From: a virus
DNA: 21,463 bases
Virus record (IMG/VR): IMGVR_UViG_3300021963_000756
Coordinates: 1-21,463 of that record
Direction: 5' to 3' (one strand)
Shown: positions 1 to 6,463 of the stretch, piece by piece
How the letters are laid out: each line of letters begins with the position of its first letter
Position numbering within the stretch: position 1 is the stretch's first letter
The notes under the pieces: model-generated
The model's database searches: none
What the model was told of the DNA's origin: nothing
What the model saw: only the letters and a program-made list of their open reading frames with translations
Made by a program: the position numbers and the translations under genes

Positions 1-431
1 GCATCCTTGAACTCCGCGCCAGGGTCGAGACACTGGAAGCTGCGGCCCGCAAGCACATCGCCGAAACCAGCAGCAACATCTTGGCTTTGGCGAGCAGGGT
101 CGAGTCTCTGGAAGCTGCCGAACGCCAAGCATCAAAGGTCTATCAAATCAGCAAACCGCTCAAGCTCACCCCGGAGCAAGCGCAACAGGTTAGGGATCTG
201 CTCGCACCCAACTCCAAGCCAACTCGCAATTCCTCCCAAATTGGCAGTTCGCTGGTGGAGCGGGTGGCGCTTGCTATTAGCGGAATTGAGTACGGCTTGG
301 AACGGGATGAGGAAGCCGTCAACTGGGCATCTGAAGCCCGCGCCGCGATACGCGAGGTGGCAATGTGGATGCGTGAGAACGAAGTCGGCTATACAGCCGC
401 TAGCTGGCTAGAGCAGGAGGCAAATCAATGA
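1..431 (+). CDS. Coiled-coil phage protein, 5' end cut by window edge
   Basis: The frame is open from the first bases, so this gene starts to the left of the window; the visible part has about 142 residues. Its start shows two copies of the pattern R-V-E-T/S-L-E-A-A, 25 residues apart, with charged and hydrophobic residues alternating as in a coiled coil. This suggests an oligomerising stalk or structural protein, but that is inference. The C-terminal half is a small helical region with several Trp and Ala residues and ends E-Q-E-A-N-Q. The next gene starts inside its stop (ATGA), so the two are translationally coupled. A TTG at 81 could start a shorter protein of 116 residues, but the coiled-coil repeat begins before it, so I favour the longer frame. 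A competing frame at 7-411 is read as a shadow. Function unknown. Confidence 0.7.
   Translation, partial: ILELRARVETLEAAARKHIAETSSNILALASRVESLEAAERQASKVYQISKPLKLTPEQAQQVRDLLAPNSKPTRNSSQIGSSLVERVALAISGIEYGLERDEEAVNWASEARAAIREVAMWMRENEVGYTAASWLEQEANQ
21..118 (+). repeat. Imperfect direct repeat inside a coiled-coil coding region
   Basis: Bases 21-43 and 96-118 match at 21 of 23 positions by eye, and the copies are 75 bases (25 codons) apart. They encode the repeated R-V-E-x-L-E-A-A unit. The spacing keeps the reading frame, so this looks like an internal duplication of a coiled-coil segment and not a separate element. Confidence 0.6.
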
Positions 432-610
432 CTGACTACAAGTTTGTGCCACTGAACACGCTGGAGAATCGCCTTGGTGATGCTTTGGGCTTGGCAATCA
501 GCATGATCCGCAAGCCTGAGACTATCGACAACAAGGCCATGGCTCAGATTGAGGCCCCATTCAAAGAATGGTGCGACGGTCTCATTGATGGAGGACTGCT
601 CAATGAATAA
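428..610 (+). CDS. Small phage protein, unknown function (60 aa)
   Basis: The 60-residue product is unrecognised. It has a Leu/Ala/Ile-rich central helix and a tryptophan-cysteine motif (E-W-C-D-G) near the end. There is no signal peptide or clear membrane segment. The start is well supported: AGGAGG at 415-420 lies 7 bases before the ATG, which overlaps the stop of the upstream gene as ATGA. Its own end overlaps the next gene by 8 bases. It forms a tight three-gene run with its neighbours and is probably co-translated with them. Small genes of this type are common in phage early or accessory regions. No function is offered. Confidence 0.75.
   Translation: MTDYKFVPLNTLENRLGDALGLAISMIRKPETIDNKAMAQIEAPFKEWCDGLIDGGLLNE
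590..594 (+). promoter_or_regulatory. Ribosome binding site that sets the start at 603
   Basis: GGAGG lies 8 bases upstream of the ATG at 603. The same frame is open back to an ATG at 549, but that start has no comparable site and would overlap the upstream gene by more than 60 bases. The site therefore favours 603. Confidence 0.7.
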
Positions 611-845
611 ACTATCACTTGCCGCAGAAGCAGTTTTGGATGCCTATATGAATAACTGTGGCTGGCTCGATGGTCCGTTTGAAAAAGATTATCGCTGTGC
701 TGCTGCCGTTCTTCGTGCTGCTGCGGATCAGGTATTAGCCGTTGAATGGGAAGGGCGAATAGAACCTGATACAACCCACAGTCTCGGCATTAACTGGTCG
801 CGTGACGCATTGCACGCAATAGCAGATGAACTCGAAGCCCAGTAA
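603..845 (+). CDS. Small Ala-rich phage protein, unknown function (80 aa)
   Basis: The 80-residue protein has an Ala-rich N-terminal helix (L-A-A-E-A-V-L-D-A), a middle with A-A-A-V-L-R-A-A-A-D-Q-V, and a C-terminal helix ending A-D-E-L-E-A-Q. I recall this layout from small hypothetical proteins in phages of cyanobacteria and other aquatic hosts, but it has no assigned role. GGAGG at 590-594 supports ATG 603 over the longer ATG at 549. The gene overlaps the stop of the previous one by 8 bases and closes the plus-strand run. It converges on the glycosyltransferase gene, with only 22 bases between the stops and no terminator hairpin seen there. Confidence 0.7.
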   Translation: MNKLSLAAEAVLDAYMNNCGWLDGPFEKDYRCAAAVLRAAADQVLAVEWEGRIEPDTTHSLGINWSRDALHAIADELEAQ

Positions 846-867
846 CCATTACCACTAATCGCTTTCA

Positions 868-1752
868 TTAACTACACAATTTGACATAATATTGTTTAAA
901 GTTATTTTTCCACAATTGTTTATAATAAATCCACATTGTCTCACAGTCTTCTTTTAGAGCTCGTATCTCCCCCGTGGAAATATTTTTAACTCTCTCGACA
1001 CACTCCTCCCAAGTGTCTCCGTAAATAAATGGTAAGTCATGTATACCTCTAAAAATACCGTGCCAGTAGGAGGGTTTAATCATAAATTGCTTGGAATATG
1101 CTCGCGTGATTGGGATACAACCTGCCTCTAAAGCTTCGTACAGTCGAAAAGAATCCATACTGTCTTGCCCTTCGGGACATAAGGCAAAGGTGCTTTGCCG
1201 AAGCATATTTACGTATTTTTTAGTGCTGAGTCCATCATCAGCGCCAAAACCGCTGCATGTATGTATTTGATTGTTTTTAAATATTTGAAAAGCCTCTAGC
1301 ATCGCCTGCCTTTCTCCGTGCGGCGTTCCTGCGAATGACCAAACCAACGATCGTTCTACTGAATCTTCGGTTTTTAAATATTTAGTAAACTCGCGTTTAT
1401 AACCGAGGCCAAAAAAGCTGACCTTTGGGTGACTTAATTGGTTTGGATGAATGTAATTACGAAGTAGGCCCACACAGTTCGGATCATGCAGCCACTCACA
1501 AGGTTCTAAAAGGTTTTCATCGCTTAATAAAACAATTACGTATCTTTTTCCTTTCTGCCGTAATTCCTCAAGCACATGCCGATAAGGCACAGCGTGGTTA
1601 CAAATAAGAACTGTATTTTTATCTGTTTTTATCTTTTTCCACTCATACTCGATATTTATATGATCCTGGATATCGCTTACTAAATAACTTAACCAATCAG
1701 ATTCGAACAGGTTTTGATCTGATGATAACCATTGAACTCTTACGTCACCCAT
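868..1752 (-). CDS. Exostosin-like glycosyltransferase (GT47-type)
   Basis: The product has 294 residues and no signal peptide. Residues 189-215 carry F-A-L-C-P-E-G-Q-D-S followed by S-F-R-L-Y-E-A-L-E-A-G-C-I-P-I, the nucleotide-sugar binding signature of the exostosin family (retaining GT-B fold enzymes). A preceding segment with S-F-A-G-T (139-143) fits the start of the C-terminal Rossmann lobe. The protein would move a sugar from a nucleotide donor to an unknown acceptor: virion protein, phage DNA or host envelope glycan. The start is ATG at 1752; no Shine-Dalgarno site is visible. The gene is alone on its strand between two plus-strand groups, and its bases are visibly richer in A and T than the genes on either side, which suggests recent acquisition. 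The family call is firm; the acceptor is unknown. Confidence 0.82.
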   Translation of the reverse strand: MGDVRVQWLSSDQNLFESDWLSYLVSDIQDHINIEYEWKKIKTDKNTVLICNHAVPYRHVLEELRQKGKRYVIVLLSDENLLEPCEWLHDPNCVGLLRNYIHPNQLSHPKVSFFGLGYKREFTKYLKTEDSVERSLVWSFAGTPHGERQAMLEAFQIFKNNQIHTCSGFGADDGLSTKKYVNMLRQSTFALCPEGQDSMDSFRLYEALEAGCIPITRAYSKQFMIKPSYWHGIFRGIHDLPFIYGDTWEECVERVKNISTGEIRALKEDCETMWIYYKQLWKNNFKQYYVKLCS

Positions 1753-1800
1753 AGTGATTTTGAAGTGTGCTTCAGATTAGCGCGAGACACCTAAAATTAG

Positions 1801-2187
1801 TTGTTGCAGTGGGCATTTTCGTTGGATTGTAAGCATTGTGTCGCCGAGCTTTATCGTGCCGATTCTGCAAAGTTAAACGATGAAGCTTTTGTCCGTGAAG
1901 CCTTGGCTAATGCTGCTGATCTAGCTAACGCTACTCTTATTGACATTCGCACTCACGCATTTGAGCCACAGGGCATAACGGGGTTTGCTCTGCTCGCCGA
2001 ATCCCATATTTCGATCCACACATGGCCCGAATGCGGTTTTGCTGCTATCGACGCTTTTACCTGCGGTGATAAGACTAAACCTGATGTTGCTTGCAGTTAT
2101 TTAGCTGCTACCTTTGAAGCTCGCGGACACAGTATTTCTGTTATTGATAGAGGATCACCAAAAATCTTAAGCAATTCTAACCTGTAA
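1801..2187 (+). CDS. speD: S-adenosylmethionine decarboxylase proenzyme (SpeD, pyruvoyl-dependent)
   Basis: This is a full-length small SpeD (128 residues; bacterial class 1B enzymes have about 115-130). Residues 67-76 read E-S-H-I-S-I-H-T-W-P. Self-cleavage at E67-S68 would turn Ser68 into the pyruvoyl group; His73 and Cys88 (in F-T-C-G-D) match the processing and catalytic residues. The spacings Ser+5=His and Ser+20=Cys are those of the Thermotoga enzyme. The enzyme decarboxylates AdoMet to supply aminopropyl groups for spermidine, although some homologues have switched to ornithine or arginine. No spermidine synthase is visible. A stop codon (TAG) directly precedes the first TTG at 1801, so translation starts at TTG 1801 or just inside it. 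It is divergent from the glycosyltransferase, with 48 bases between them. Confidence 0.92.
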   Translation: MLQWAFSLDCKHCVAELYRADSAKLNDEAFVREALANAADLANATLIDIRTHAFEPQGITGFALLAESHISIHTWPECGFAAIDAFTCGDKTKPDVACSYLAATFEARGHSISVIDRGSPKILSNSNL

Positions 2188-2226
2188 CATACGTAGCTAA
2201 AATAGTATTAACCCCGCGCACATTTT

Positions 2227-2661
2227 GTGAGCGAGTCTGATCTTGTATTCGATCTTCAGTGCTTACAACGTCGGACTGCTAGAAAAAGATTTCGCAAGGA
2301 TATTCTCGACGCGTGGAACAATACCTGTGCTTACTGTGGCTCTGACCGCGCTCATACCCTCGATCACATTGTTCCTCGTGCTAAAGGCGGAGCAACAAAA
2401 CGAGGGAATTTATTAGCCTGTTGTCCCACTTGTAACTTAGCTAAGTCAGATATTAGTTGGTTGTTATGGTATCGTTCTCAGACGTTCTGGGATGAAGAAC
2501 GCGAATTAGCTATTTGGAATTGGTTAAGTTACAATCATGAAACTAGTATTGCTGCGCGCGAATACGAAGAAGCGTGCCGAGAGCCATTAAAACTACCGGC
2601 ACGCCCTGAAAGTGAGGCTGAGGATTTACTTCTTAGCGAGCCGAGTGATGATACCGGCTAA
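2227..2661 (+). CDS. HNH endonuclease
   Basis: The 144-residue protein contains a compact HNH nuclease centred on residues 34-73. C34-A-Y-C37 and C66-P-T-C69 form the zinc knuckles, L-D-H-I-V-P-R (45-51) carries the Asp46-His47 pair, and N61 sits before L-L-A-C-C. This is the standard CxxC...DHxxP...N...CxxC arrangement of free-standing phage HNH enzymes, which nick or cut DNA. Its Trp-rich C-terminal part (residues 78-105) is not recognised. The start is GTG at 2227, 39 bases after speD. The last 36 bases overlap a small gene on the other strand. It could be a homing-type enzyme or a packaging-associated nuclease; with no terminase in view I cannot choose. Confidence 0.88.
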   Translation: MSESDLVFDLQCLQRRTARKRFRKDILDAWNNTCAYCGSDRAHTLDHIVPRAKGGATKRGNLLACCPTCNLAKSDISWLLWYRSQTFWDEERELAIWNWLSYNHETSIAAREYEEACREPLKLPARPESEAEDLLLSEPSDDTG

Positions 2662-2802
2662 GATTTCCAGTACTCGATACAGCTTTGCGACAGCGGCGTC
2701 GTCCTTCGGGGTGGGCGTCAGGTTGACGATGGCCAGGGCTAAGGCGTGAATCGCGAACAGCACGGTGAGCAGTTGCTGCGCGTGGGCGAGGAGTTGATCC
2801 AT
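2626..2802 (-). CDS. Small membrane protein, holin candidate (58 aa)
   Basis: A 58-residue frame fills the apparent gap after the HNH gene. It begins M-D-Q-L-L-A-H-A-Q-Q, has one hydrophobic stretch of about 18 residues (11-28, L-L-T-V-L-F-A-I-H-A...), then a polar turn T-P-T-P-K-D-D, a second amphipathic stretch, and the basic end R-L-A-K-K. An AGAGG site lies about 11 bases before the ATG. This layout resembles small phage membrane proteins found near lysis genes, and the endolysin is only 1.1 kb away, so a holin or holin-like role is plausible but unproven. It is the last of three minus-strand genes in a row and overlaps the HNH gene tail by 36 bases, end to end. Confidence 0.65.
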   Translation of the reverse strand: MDQLLAHAQQLLTVLFAIHALALAIVNLTPTPKDDAAVAKLYRVLEILAGIITRLAKK

Positions 2803-2831
2803 TGTTGTTAAAACCTCTACTAACAGTTTAC

Positions 2832-3146
2832 TTACTCTCTTTTAAAAGTACTCTTAATTTCGATTGCTCCACCGAGTAGTTCTTGAGCCTTGGATCCGTC
2901 TGGCTCGTGCTCGATTACTAAGTATTTCGGAGGCTCTTGCGCCTCCCAGGTCTTTTTTATTTTTTCGGTCTGAAGCTCAAGGTCTTTTAGCGTCGACTCT
3001 ACTTTCCATAGTATCCAGTCGTGTTTGCAGTAATTTAAAATCAGTTTTACTATTTTATTTTTACGCAGGGATTTATAATGTTGCGCAAAATCATTTACGA
3101 TTTCGTACGTTAACGCAAACCAAAAATTGTACTTAGGGTTTTTCAT
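2832..3146 (-). CDS. Unknown phage protein (104 aa)
   Basis: The product is 104 residues, Lys- and Trp-rich, with an aromatic N-terminus (N-F-W-F-A-L-T-Y) and a charged helical middle (residues 50-75) that could form a coiled coil. The C-terminal part, P-P-K-Y-L-V-I-E-H, looks like a beta strand. The N-terminal stretch is too broken by charges for a good membrane span. It starts 14 bases inside the end of the upstream gene and is followed after 29 bases by the 58-residue membrane protein gene, so the three form one operon. The region is AT-rich compared with the endolysin gene. Function unknown. Confidence 0.65.
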   Translation of the reverse strand: MKNPKYNFWFALTYEIVNDFAQHYKSLRKNKIVKLILNYCKHDWILWKVESTLKDLELQTEKIKKTWEAQEPPKYLVIEHEPDGSKAQELLGGAIEIKSTFKRE

Positions 3147-3402
3147 TGATTCTGCTCATGATTAATTGATCAAGTTTGTCGTTGATGTGGTTTAGTCGAT
3201 CTTTAATGTCTGTTAGGCCCGAATTCAGATCATCTTTAGATGCGTACACGCGTGGGAAATCTGAAATATCTTTTTCAACTTGCTCCAGTCTTTTTTTAAT
3301 CGAGCTAAATCGATCGTTGAGGATGCTTTGTCTCTGTTGATGCGACCAGGTAAAAAGACCGATTGCCGTAGCAAATGCGGCAATGAAAGCTTCGGCGCCC
3401 AC
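3133..3402 (-). CDS. Membrane-anchored coiled-coil protein (89 aa)
   Basis: Residues 3-19 (A-E-A-F-I-A-A-F-A-T-A-I-G-L-F-T-W) form one membrane span. It is followed by a basic S-H-Q-Q-R-Q and a long helix with heptad spacing of Leu and Ile to about residue 83, including Y-A-S-K-D-D-L. One N-terminal span plus a soluble coiled coil is seen in phage lysis accessory and holin-like proteins, so it may help the endolysin; this is inference from layout and position. The start used is GTG at 3402; the frame stays open upstream without an ATG, so a longer form is possible. It is divergent from the PPC-like gene across a 93-base gap that should hold promoters for both directions. Confidence 0.68.
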   Translation of the reverse strand: MGAEAFIAAFATAIGLFTWSHQQRQSILNDRFSSIKKRLEQVEKDISDFPRVYASKDDLNSGLTDIKDRLNHINDKLDQLIMSRINEKP

Positions 3403-3495
3403 GTCGACATCTTTAACTACATAAATTTTACTCAGGAGCAGTTACGATCGAATATAGATTTTCGCTTAAAATATAGTTATTGTGAGGGCTCGTAA
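3403..3495. promoter_or_regulatory. Divergent promoter region
   Basis: This 93-base AT-rich gap separates the minus-strand membrane genes from the plus-strand lysis genes. TATAGT at 3472-3477 is a reasonable -10 box for the plus side, but no good -35 box lies 16-18 bases upstream. AGGAG at 3432-3436 is not followed by a usable start codon. No tRNA-like structure is seen. Confidence 0.35.
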
Positions 3496-3933
3496 ATGTC
3501 TCAGTTCACCAAGAACTTAGAGCTGGACTCGGTTATTAATAGTGGTCTGACCGATCCTTCGCGCCGTACTGAATCCACGCACTTTGATCAGCGTCGCACC
3601 CTCGATGCCAGCGGCGTGGTTGTGGTCGGAGCTTCCTCCCGTGAGTATGCCGCTGATGGCGCTTACGGTATCTCTGATTATTATCAATTAACTTTTAATG
3701 CCACCGGCATCCTCCGAGTGAGCATCCGCAATCAAAACTCCTGCGGCGATGTCATCATTCTTAACTCCGCTGGTTCTCAGGTTCTGACTGCTTCTCCCTC
3801 GAAGTACAGCCCTCGGGCTACCACTGTCGCTAGCACGACTATTAATACCTCTGGCGATTACTACTCCTATATTCAGCTGAAAGGCCGCAGTGGCGCTGAG
3901 TATCGTGTGGGTATCGACGTTACAAGCAGCTGA
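3496..3933 (+). CDS. PPC-like beta-sandwich domain protein (145 aa)
   Basis: After a polar N-terminus of about 45 residues, the rest (about 50-143) reads as a small beta sandwich: D-Y-Y-Q-L-T-F-N-A-T-G-I-L-R-V-S-I, then D-V-I-I-L-N-S-A-G-S, then T-I-N-T-S-G-D-Y-Y-S-Y-I, and finally A-E-Y-R-V-G-I-D-V. This order of strands and the G-D-Y-Y motif resemble the bacterial pre-peptidase C-terminal (PPC) domain, often found in secreted cyanobacterial proteins. There is no signal peptide. The gene sits directly before the endolysin (TGATG overlap), so it may be a virion surface decoration or a partner of lysis; both are inference. ATG 3496 follows a weak GAGGG. Confidence 0.55.
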   Translation: MSQFTKNLELDSVINSGLTDPSRRTESTHFDQRRTLDASGVVVVGASSREYAADGAYGISDYYQLTFNATGILRVSIRNQNSCGDVIILNSAGSQVLTASPSKYSPRATTVASTTINTSGDYYSYIQLKGRSGAEYRVGIDVTSS

Positions 3934-5171
3934 TGAAAACGTCCCCAAGTGGGGTCGCTTTTATTAAGCAGTTTGAAGGACTGGAGTTACATTCGTATCA
4001 ATGCCAGGCGGGAGTCTGGTCTATTGGATACGGTACGACTGGTCCGGATATTGGCCCCGGTATGCTAATCACCAAGGAGGAAGCCGATCGCTTGTTCGAG
4101 CGCGACCTGGCTTTTTTCGAGCAAGGTGTTCGTGATTGTTTAAAAGTACAAGTTAACCAGAACGAGTTTGATGCTCTTGTAAGTTTTGCTTACAACGTCG
4201 GTCTTGGCGCTTTTGGTTCCTCCACACTTCTACGGTTACTTAACGACGGAGCGAGTCGCTCAGTTATCGCATCTGAGTTTCTTCGCTGGATTAAAGCTGA
4301 CGGAAAACCAAGCGAAGGCTTAAAAAATCGTCGGGAAAAGGAAAAGCAGTTATTTTTGTCGAAGCCTATTAACGCGGCCTTGGCGCACTCCATCCTCGCT
4401 CAGCGCGACACGTGGCTGAAACGTAAGCCGCTGCCGTCTAGTTCGTTAGCGGCGGAAGAGAAACTTTTCGTGCCCAAGGGGTCTGCCCACGTCTGGCAAA
4501 CCATCACTATGGTGCCGGGAGAAACGCATTATAAAGTTCATTTAGAGGCCCAGCCGGATAAACCCTGGTGGTTCTTTCCGAATCACTGGAAGATTATTAA
4601 TGATCCCAAGCCTGAAGTTCAGGATGCTCCCAAGCAAGCTGAGTCTTTAGTTCTGGATGTTCCGTATTACTCTCAGCGTGATAATTCGCGGGATCCGATG
4701 CGGACTTGTTTCTCAAGTTCGTGCGCGATGCTGCTGAAATACTTGAAGCCGAACAGCATTCGTGGTGACGATGACTATATAAATACTGTTTTTAAACACG
4801 GCGATACTGTTTCAGCTTCGGCGCAATTAGCTGCTTTAGAAGATTACGGTCTCGCCGCTGACTTTAAGCAAGATGGTGGTTGGGGCGATATTGACGCTCA
4901 GTTGGCTCGCGGGATCCCTGTCCCTATCGGTATTCTGCACAAAGGTCCGGTCACTAATCCCACCGGCGGTGGCCACTGGATCATTGTTATTGGGCGCACC
5001 GAAACGGGTGATGGTTACGTTGTCCATGATCCTTTTGGTGATCTGGATTTGATTAACGGCGGTTACTTATCGGCGGACGGCAAGGCTAAGGTGTATTCGA
5101 AGAAAAACCTCGGCCCTCGGTGGATGGTTGAGTCCAACCGAAGCGGCTGGTACATCAAGGCTCACAAGTGA
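3933..5171 (+). CDS. Two-domain endolysin: GH24 muramidase plus C39-like cysteine peptidase
   Basis: The 412-residue protein has three parts. Residues 1-145 form a T4/P22-type lysozyme (GH24): Glu15 in F-E-G, Cys24 at the place of T4 Asp20, and Ser30 at the place of T4 Thr26 (V-W-S-I-G-Y-G). Asp or Cys at the second site is normal in the family; Ser at the third is less usual. Residues 175-225 form a Trp-rich linker domain of unknown role. Residues 238-410 look like a C39-type papain-fold peptidase: T-C259-F-S-S-S-C-A-M-L-L, G-G-G-H348-W, and H-D366-P-F-G as Cys-His-Asp. It should cut both glycan and peptide bonds of peptidoglycan. There is no signal peptide, so export would need a holin. It overlaps both neighbours by one base. 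Confidence 0.85.
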   Translation: MKTSPSGVAFIKQFEGLELHSYQCQAGVWSIGYGTTGPDIGPGMLITKEEADRLFERDLAFFEQGVRDCLKVQVNQNEFDALVSFAYNVGLGAFGSSTLLRLLNDGASRSVIASEFLRWIKADGKPSEGLKNRREKEKQLFLSKPINAALAHSILAQRDTWLKRKPLPSSSLAAEEKLFVPKGSAHVWQTITMVPGETHYKVHLEAQPDKPWWFFPNHWKIINDPKPEVQDAPKQAESLVLDVPYYSQRDNSRDPMRTCFSSSCAMLLKYLKPNSIRGDDDYINTVFKHGDTVSASAQLAALEDYGLAADFKQDGGWGDIDAQLARGIPVPIGILHKGPVTNPTGGGHWIIVIGRTETGDGYVVHDPFGDLDLINGGYLSADGKAKVYSKKNLGPRWMVESNRSGWYIKAHK

Positions 5172-5332
5172 TGGTTGACTGGCGGAACATCGAGCGCTGC
5201 GCTCAGCAGAGAGCCGATTTCAAAACCTTTAACTGGGACGAAGAATGCAGTCCTTTAGGGGATCTGGAGACTCGTGAAATGGCCCGAATGATGTGTTACA
5301 GGCAGACACTTATCGCGGCATTAACTCGTTGA
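5171..5332 (+). CDS. Small unknown protein (53 aa)
   Basis: This short frame starts at the ATG formed by the endolysin stop (TGATG) and ends with TGA at 5330-5332. The product begins M-V-D-W-R-N-I-E-R and ends A-A-L-T-R. It has three Cys and is helical, with no membrane segment. Translational coupling to the endolysin and the lack of any other reading for this stretch support it. Function unknown. Confidence 0.55.
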   Translation: MVDWRNIERCAQQRADFKTFNWDEECSPLGDLETREMARMMCYRQTLIAALTR

Positions 5333-5365
5333 CTTGAGTAAGATATTTTCTCTAAGAGCCTGCTC

Positions 5366-5602
5366 GTGACCTTCAATCTCGATCAAATTCTTACCTCCTG
5401 GGACACTGCCTGGGAACAAAGCAAAGCAGATTTTTTGGATGAACTTTATGAGTTTTATACCCCCGACGACTACTGCTATACAGGCTTGTTTCAGCGGTAC
5501 CAGAAAGATCTGGCTCAGTTTGTTCGGGATCATGATCGGCTCGATCCCGCAGATGCTCGCTTTGGCAAGCCGTGGTTATTCCCTGTGCCTACAATTAGTT
5601 AA
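5366..5602 (+). CDS. Small acidic aromatic-rich protein, unknown (78 aa)
   Basis: The 78-residue product is rich in Asp, Glu, Tyr, Phe and Trp (for example L-D-E-L-Y-E-F-Y-T-P-D-D-Y). It has no Gly in its first 38 residues and no membrane segment. The strong negative charge and small size fit a protein that binds another protein or mimics DNA, but nothing specific supports either. The start is GTG at 5366, the first possible start after an in-frame stop at 5339. Gaps to its neighbours are 33 and 14 bases. Confidence 0.6.
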   Translation: MTFNLDQILTSWDTAWEQSKADFLDELYEFYTPDDYCYTGLFQRYQKDLAQFVRDHDRLDPADARFGKPWLFPVPTIS

Positions 5603-5616
5603 GATCAAGTGATTCC

Positions 5617-5841
5617 ATGGCGGACAGGGATTACCGAGAGGAATACGATTCGTTTCATGGAACCGAAGAGCAGAAGAAGCGCAGAGCTGCCCGTAATAAG
5701 GCTCGCCGCCACTTAGAGCGAGAGGGTCGGGTTAACAAGGGCGACGGAAAAGACGTGGATCACAAAGATCACAATCCGTTGAATAATAGTTCGAGTAATA
5801 TAAGAGTTAGAGACCGTTCGGCTAATAGGAGCGATCAGTAG
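5617..5841 (+). CDS. Small HNH-type protein (74 aa)
   Basis: The protein has a basic helical N-terminal half (K-K-R-R-A-A-R-N-K-A-R-R) and then V-D-H-K-D-H-N-P-L-N-N (47-57) and S-S-S-N-I-R-V (58-64). The V-D-H-x-D-x-N-P-x-N-N...N-L/I-R-V pattern is the core of a widespread class of very short phage HNH proteins that lack zinc cysteines. Such proteins are usually annotated as HNH endonucleases and often sit near structural or packaging genes. The start is ATG at 5617. The stop shares one base with the GTG start of the next gene. Confidence 0.72.
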   Translation: MADRDYREEYDSFHGTEEQKKRRAARNKARRHLEREGRVNKGDGKDVDHKDHNPLNNSSSNIRVRDRSANRSDQ

Positions 5842-6335
5842 TGGCGATCTTACCGGGATCGGGTCCGAGCAAAACCCCAGAAAGCAAACCCGGCTTTATG
5901 ACCCCTGCGGGTCTTGGCGGCCTCAATCAGGAGCCCTTCCTGGGCATCCGTCGGGTTGCTCAGCTCGACAGCGCTAACCGGGTCGCCGCTCAGCTTGAGC
6001 ATGATCGAGGGGCGTACGTGCGTCCCGCCGTGGGACCCGTCGAGTACGGCGAAGGCAATATCAAAAAAAGCACCGCTTTGACTGGTCCTGCCGGTTACAA
6101 CCAGCGCGCTATTCCGTTGCCTGACAGCCCTGACGACATGAGTCAGGCTCAGTATTTACTTTCCCTGGAGCAAGCTACGCCTGCACAACGTATGCGGATG
6201 CAGGCTGCTCTGGCGGGTGCTAAGCAGAACTTTTTAAATACGCGCTTAGCGCAGACTGAATATCCGCTGAATACTCATAATATGATGGATAATCTTATGA
6301 ATATTGCTCGCGCTAAACTTAAGCAAGGCAAATGA
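5841..6335 (+). CDS. Unknown phage protein, possibly structural (164 aa)
   Basis: The N-terminal third is rich in Gly and Pro and looks extended. Residues 100-160 are helical, with several Gln, Met and Asn residues (S-Q-A-Q-Y-L-L-S-L-E-Q, N-M-M-D-N-L-M-N-I). There is no membrane segment or enzyme motif. Such Gly/Pro/Gln-rich proteins are common among virion or scaffold components, but that is a guess from composition. The start is GTG at 5841, overlapping the HNH stop by one base; the end overlaps the next gene as ATGA. It belongs to a tight chain of four genes leading to thyX. Confidence 0.65.
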   Translation: MAILPGSGPSKTPESKPGFMTPAGLGGLNQEPFLGIRRVAQLDSANRVAAQLEHDRGAYVRPAVGPVEYGEGNIKKSTALTGPAGYNQRAIPLPDSPDDMSQAQYLLSLEQATPAQRMRMQAALAGAKQNFLNTRLAQTEYPLNTHNMMDNLMNIARAKLKQGK

Positions 6336-6463
6336 GAGACACTGATTTCCCCATCCGGATGGCTGGTCAGCGCTTAGGTCTTGAGGCTTATAAGCTGACC
6401 GGTATTACCCCGTCCGAGATTACCCGCCGTCTCCGCTACCAGGAAGCTTTCCCGAGGACTTGA
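6332..6463 (+). CDS. Small unknown protein (43 aa)
   Basis: The frame starts at the ATG in ATGA at the upstream stop and ends at TGA 6461-6463. The product begins M-R-D-T-D-F-P-I-R and contains I-T-P-S-E-I-T-R-R-L-R, a short basic helix that could be part of a helix-turn-helix, although it is too short to call. Overlaps at both ends within a chain of overlapping genes are the main support. Confidence 0.55.
   Translation: MRDTDFPIRMAGQRLGLEAYKLTGITPSEITRRLRYQEAFPRT

Noticed and set aside
7-411. A 134-residue frame at the left edge.
   Set aside because: It is Ser/Arg/Trp-rich and lies out of frame with the coiled-coil gene, which is coupled to the next gene. It is a shadow.
1761-1774. Small hairpin TGAAG-TGTG-CTTCA in the gap before speD.
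   Set aside because: A 5-base stem is expected by chance in a window of this size, and no link to a start or T-run is seen.
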